Source of the DNA: Deltaproteobacteria bacterium
GTDB lineage: Bacteria > Desulfobacterota_D > UBA1144 > Nemesobacterales > N074bin48
Assembly: GCA_004356685.1 (NCBI GenBank)
Contig: SMWS01000133.1
Location: 1-7,156, forward strand
Length of the DNA: 7,156 nucleotides
Reading direction: 5' to 3'
Below, piece after piece: positions 5,763 through 7,156 of this stretch. The position numbers and the translations under genes were made by a program. The first letter of the stretch is position 1. Each line of letters begins with the position of its first letter. The notes below the pieces were generated by a model that saw only the letters and a list, made by a program, of their open reading frames with translations, was not told the origin of the DNA and searched no databases.

Positions 5763-6009
5763 AAGTAAAAAGTACCCCAAACATTTATTGATTCGGGGAA
5801 AGGTATTCCCGTACTTTGGTTCATTTCTTCCCAATAAAAAAATCAATGTGTATAAGACCTTCCCTAAGCTTGAAGATCTTTGGTTAGACATATTACGAGT
5901 GCTTATAATTTGCGATCAATCTACTTATCTAATACCTTTCGTGATTTTTGATTTACTTATTAACATTAATCATTTTATTAATTACAAAAAATTAGTTGAA
6001 ATCCGATGA
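5755..6009 (+). CDS. Doubtful 84-codon ORF overlapping the GAF2 end
   Basis: An ATG at 5755 overlaps the last 8 nt of GAF2 and opens an 84-codon frame. It is the only sizeable plus-strand frame in the 300-bp gap before the desaturase. The evidence for coding is poor. There is no adjacent ribosome-binding site, the peptide has no alanine at all, and only about 14 of its 84 codons begin with G, well below the neighbouring genes. Its first part also lies over a hairpin region (5769-5817). It contains hydrophobic patches but no recognised domain. It may be a chance frame in AT-rich spacer. Confidence 0.18.
   Translation: MIESKKYPKHLLIRGKVFPYFGSFLPNKKINVYKTFPKLEDLWLDILRVLIICDQSTYLIPFVIFDLLININHFINYKKLVEIR
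5769..5817. other. Hairpin-forming segment after the GAF2 gene
   Basis: AAAGTAC (5769-5775) pairs with GTACTTT (5811-5817). Inside lie CCCC (5775-5778) facing GGGG (5795-5798), and an alternative hairpin CGGGGAA/TTCCCG (5794-5811, one bulge). The G+C patches stand out in AT-rich surroundings. It may be a transcript-end structure or a mutually exclusive fold, but no T-run follows, so it is not a standard intrinsic terminator. The rest of 5818-5995 shows nothing else I can support. Confidence 0.3.
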
Positions 6010-6024
6010 GTAAAGGCATAGAAT
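5996..6024 (+). promoter_or_regulatory. Sigma-70 promoter of the desaturase gene
   Basis: TTGAAA (5996-6001) and TAGAAT (6019-6024) each match the consensus at five of six bases, with the ideal 17-bp spacing. Transcription would begin near 6031, 32 nt before the desaturase ATG. This indicates that the desaturase is transcribed separately from the GAF2 gene, under housekeeping control. Confidence 0.55.
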
Positions 6025-6062
6025 TGCGTTTAAATAAAATGAAGGGGCGTAAATAATCAGCT

Positions 6063-7156
6063 ATGAGCAATGCTACAAATGATAGTGAATTGAAAAGCGG
6101 TAATAGAAAGGTTCGTTTTTTGCCTGTAAAAGAATTCGAAAAACAACTTAGAACCAGAGTTAATGAATATTTTAATGATAACAATATTTCTAAGAGAGAC
6201 AGTCGTAAAATGTATAGAAAAACAAGTATTGTATTAGTATGGCTTGTATTATCCTACTCATTTTTAGTGTTTTTCACACTGCCTGTTTGGGGACTAATTT
6301 TGTCCGCAGCAGCTTTGTCTCTGGCTTTAAATGCTGTGGGTTTCAATATAATGCACGATGGAAATCACAGGGCATATTCTAACAATCCTGTAATAAACAG
6401 ACTAATGGCCTTTAGTCTAGATATAATGGGAGGAAGCTCATATTACTGGTTTTGGAAACACAACTATCTTCATCATACCTACCCCAATATTACCGGCATA
6501 GACGATGACCTCGAAGCCGGTATTGTTGCAAGGATTACTCCACACCAAAAGAGATACTTTTTTCACCGCTTCCAGCATATTTACTTATGGCTTTTTTACG
6601 GATTTCTTATTATTAAATGGAATCTTTACGGAGATTTCTACAATATTATTACTAAAAGAATTCATGAGCATACATTCCCCAGACCTAAGGGATGGGAAAT
6701 GTTTTTATTTATTTTTGGCAAGGTTTGTTTTTTTTCTTTAGCTTTTATAATTCCTTCTCTTTACTATCCCTTTTTATATGTGCTGCTATTTTATTTCTCA
6801 ATAACATTTGTGCAGGGAGTTGTTCTTACTACCGTTTTCCAGTTAGCCCACTGCAATGAAGAAGTAGAATTTCATGAATACAAGGATGAGACTGATAGGT
6901 TGAATACTAGCTGGCTTGTACATCAACTGGAAGCTACAGCAGATTTTTCAAGGGATAATAAGATTCTTAACTGGTATATCGGTGGGCTTAACTTCCAGGT
7001 CGAGCATCACCTGTTTCCCAAAATTTGTCATGTGCACTATCCTGCTATTTCTAAGATTGTAGAGCAAACATGTAAGGAATTTGGAGTTAGGTATAATGCT
7101 TACAATAGTTTGTTTGCAGGGATATTGTCACATTACAGATGGATTTATCAGATGGG
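6063..7156 (+). CDS. Fatty acid desaturase (linoleoyl-CoA desaturase-like), truncated by window edge at 3' end
   Basis: This is a membrane di-iron desaturase that inserts a cis double bond into a fatty acyl chain using O2 and an external electron donor. The frame starts at ATG 6063, the first start after an in-frame TAA at 6054, and runs off the right edge after 364 codons; the end (SHYRWIYQMG) suggests few residues are missing. Three histidine boxes are intact: HDGNH (98-102), HNYLHH (133-138) and QVEHH (312-316). Two pairs of membrane spans lie at about 64-95 and 220-260. AHCNEEVEF, typical of this subgroup, follows the second pair. The glutamine in box three is characteristic of front-end (delta-5/delta-6-like) desaturases, but there is no cytochrome b5 domain, so the donor must be separate. 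GAAGGGG lies 15 nt upstream of the ATG, an unusually long gap. The regiochemistry cannot be read from the sequence. Confidence 0.92.
   Translation, partial: MSNATNDSELKSGNRKVRFLPVKEFEKQLRTRVNEYFNDNNISKRDSRKMYRKTSIVLVWLVLSYSFLVFFTLPVWGLILSAAALSLALNAVGFNIMHDGNHRAYSNNPVINRLMAFSLDIMGGSSYYWFWKHNYLHHTYPNITGIDDDLEAGIVARITPHQKRYFFHRFQHIYLWLFYGFLIIKWNLYGDFYNIITKRIHEHTFPRPKGWEMFLFIFGKVCFFSLAFIIPSLYYPFLYVLLFYFSITFVQGVVLTTVFQLAHCNEEVEFHEYKDETDRLNTSWLVHQLEATADFSRDNKILNWYIGGLNFQVEHHLFPKICHVHYPAISKIVEQTCKEFGVRYNAYNSLFAGILSHYRWIYQM

Noticed and set aside
5694..5891. Minus-strand 65-codon frame over the end of the GAF2 gene
   Set aside because: It overlaps GAF2 antisense, has no ribosome-binding site, and its hydrophobic stretch arises from reverse reading of AT-rich sequence.
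6505..6741. Plus-strand 78-codon frame within the desaturase
   Set aside because: It is an out-of-frame reading of the desaturase, whose second membrane region explains the T-rich hydrophobic codons.

Overview
The window is AT-rich chromosomal DNA (roughly one third G+C by eye, not counted) from a bacterium. A Slt-type murein lytic transglycosylase with TPR-like repeats, two good sigma-54 (-24/-12) promoter matches, a monofunctional HisB and an HtpX-type membrane protease together suggest a Gram-negative lineage, perhaps deltaproteobacterial-like. The sequence alone does not fix the taxon. No rRNA, tRNA, insertion sequence, integrase or CRISPR array was seen.

Layout. (1) Positions 1-1313, plus strand: the 3' part of a soluble lytic murein transglycosylase, cut by the left edge. 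(2) Positions 1320-2551, minus strand: hisB followed after 2 bp by hisH, histidine biosynthesis genes that converge on the transglycosylase with a 6-bp gap. (3) Positions 2552-3103: a spacer with a probable promoter for hisBH, a candidate 40-residue single-pass membrane protein on the minus strand (2666-2788), inverted repeats, and a sigma-54 promoter. (4) Positions 3104-3664, plus strand: a small stand-alone GAF-domain protein (GAF1). (5) Positions 3741-5030, minus strand: an HtpX/M48 membrane zinc protease with an extra C-terminal region ending in a CxC...CxxC zinc-ribbon-like module. Its stop codon lies inside a 12-bp stem-loop facing GAF1. (6) Positions 5235-5762, plus strand: a second small GAF-like protein (GAF2), again behind a sigma-54 promoter. 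(7) Positions 5763-6062: mostly non-coding-looking spacer with hairpins and a good sigma-70 promoter. (8) From 6063 to the right edge, plus strand: an acyl-lipid/acyl-CoA fatty acid desaturase, complete except for its extreme C-terminus.

The most interesting part is 2880-5762. Two GAF-only proteins flank one membrane protease, and each GAF gene has its own -24/-12 promoter with exact GG-N10-GC spacing, while the protease gene shows none. This suggests that the two GAF proteins belong to one sigma-54 regulon, possibly sensing small ligands. A link to the protease or to the envelope theme of the neighbours (murein turnover, membrane protein quality control, lipid desaturation) is only inference from proximity.
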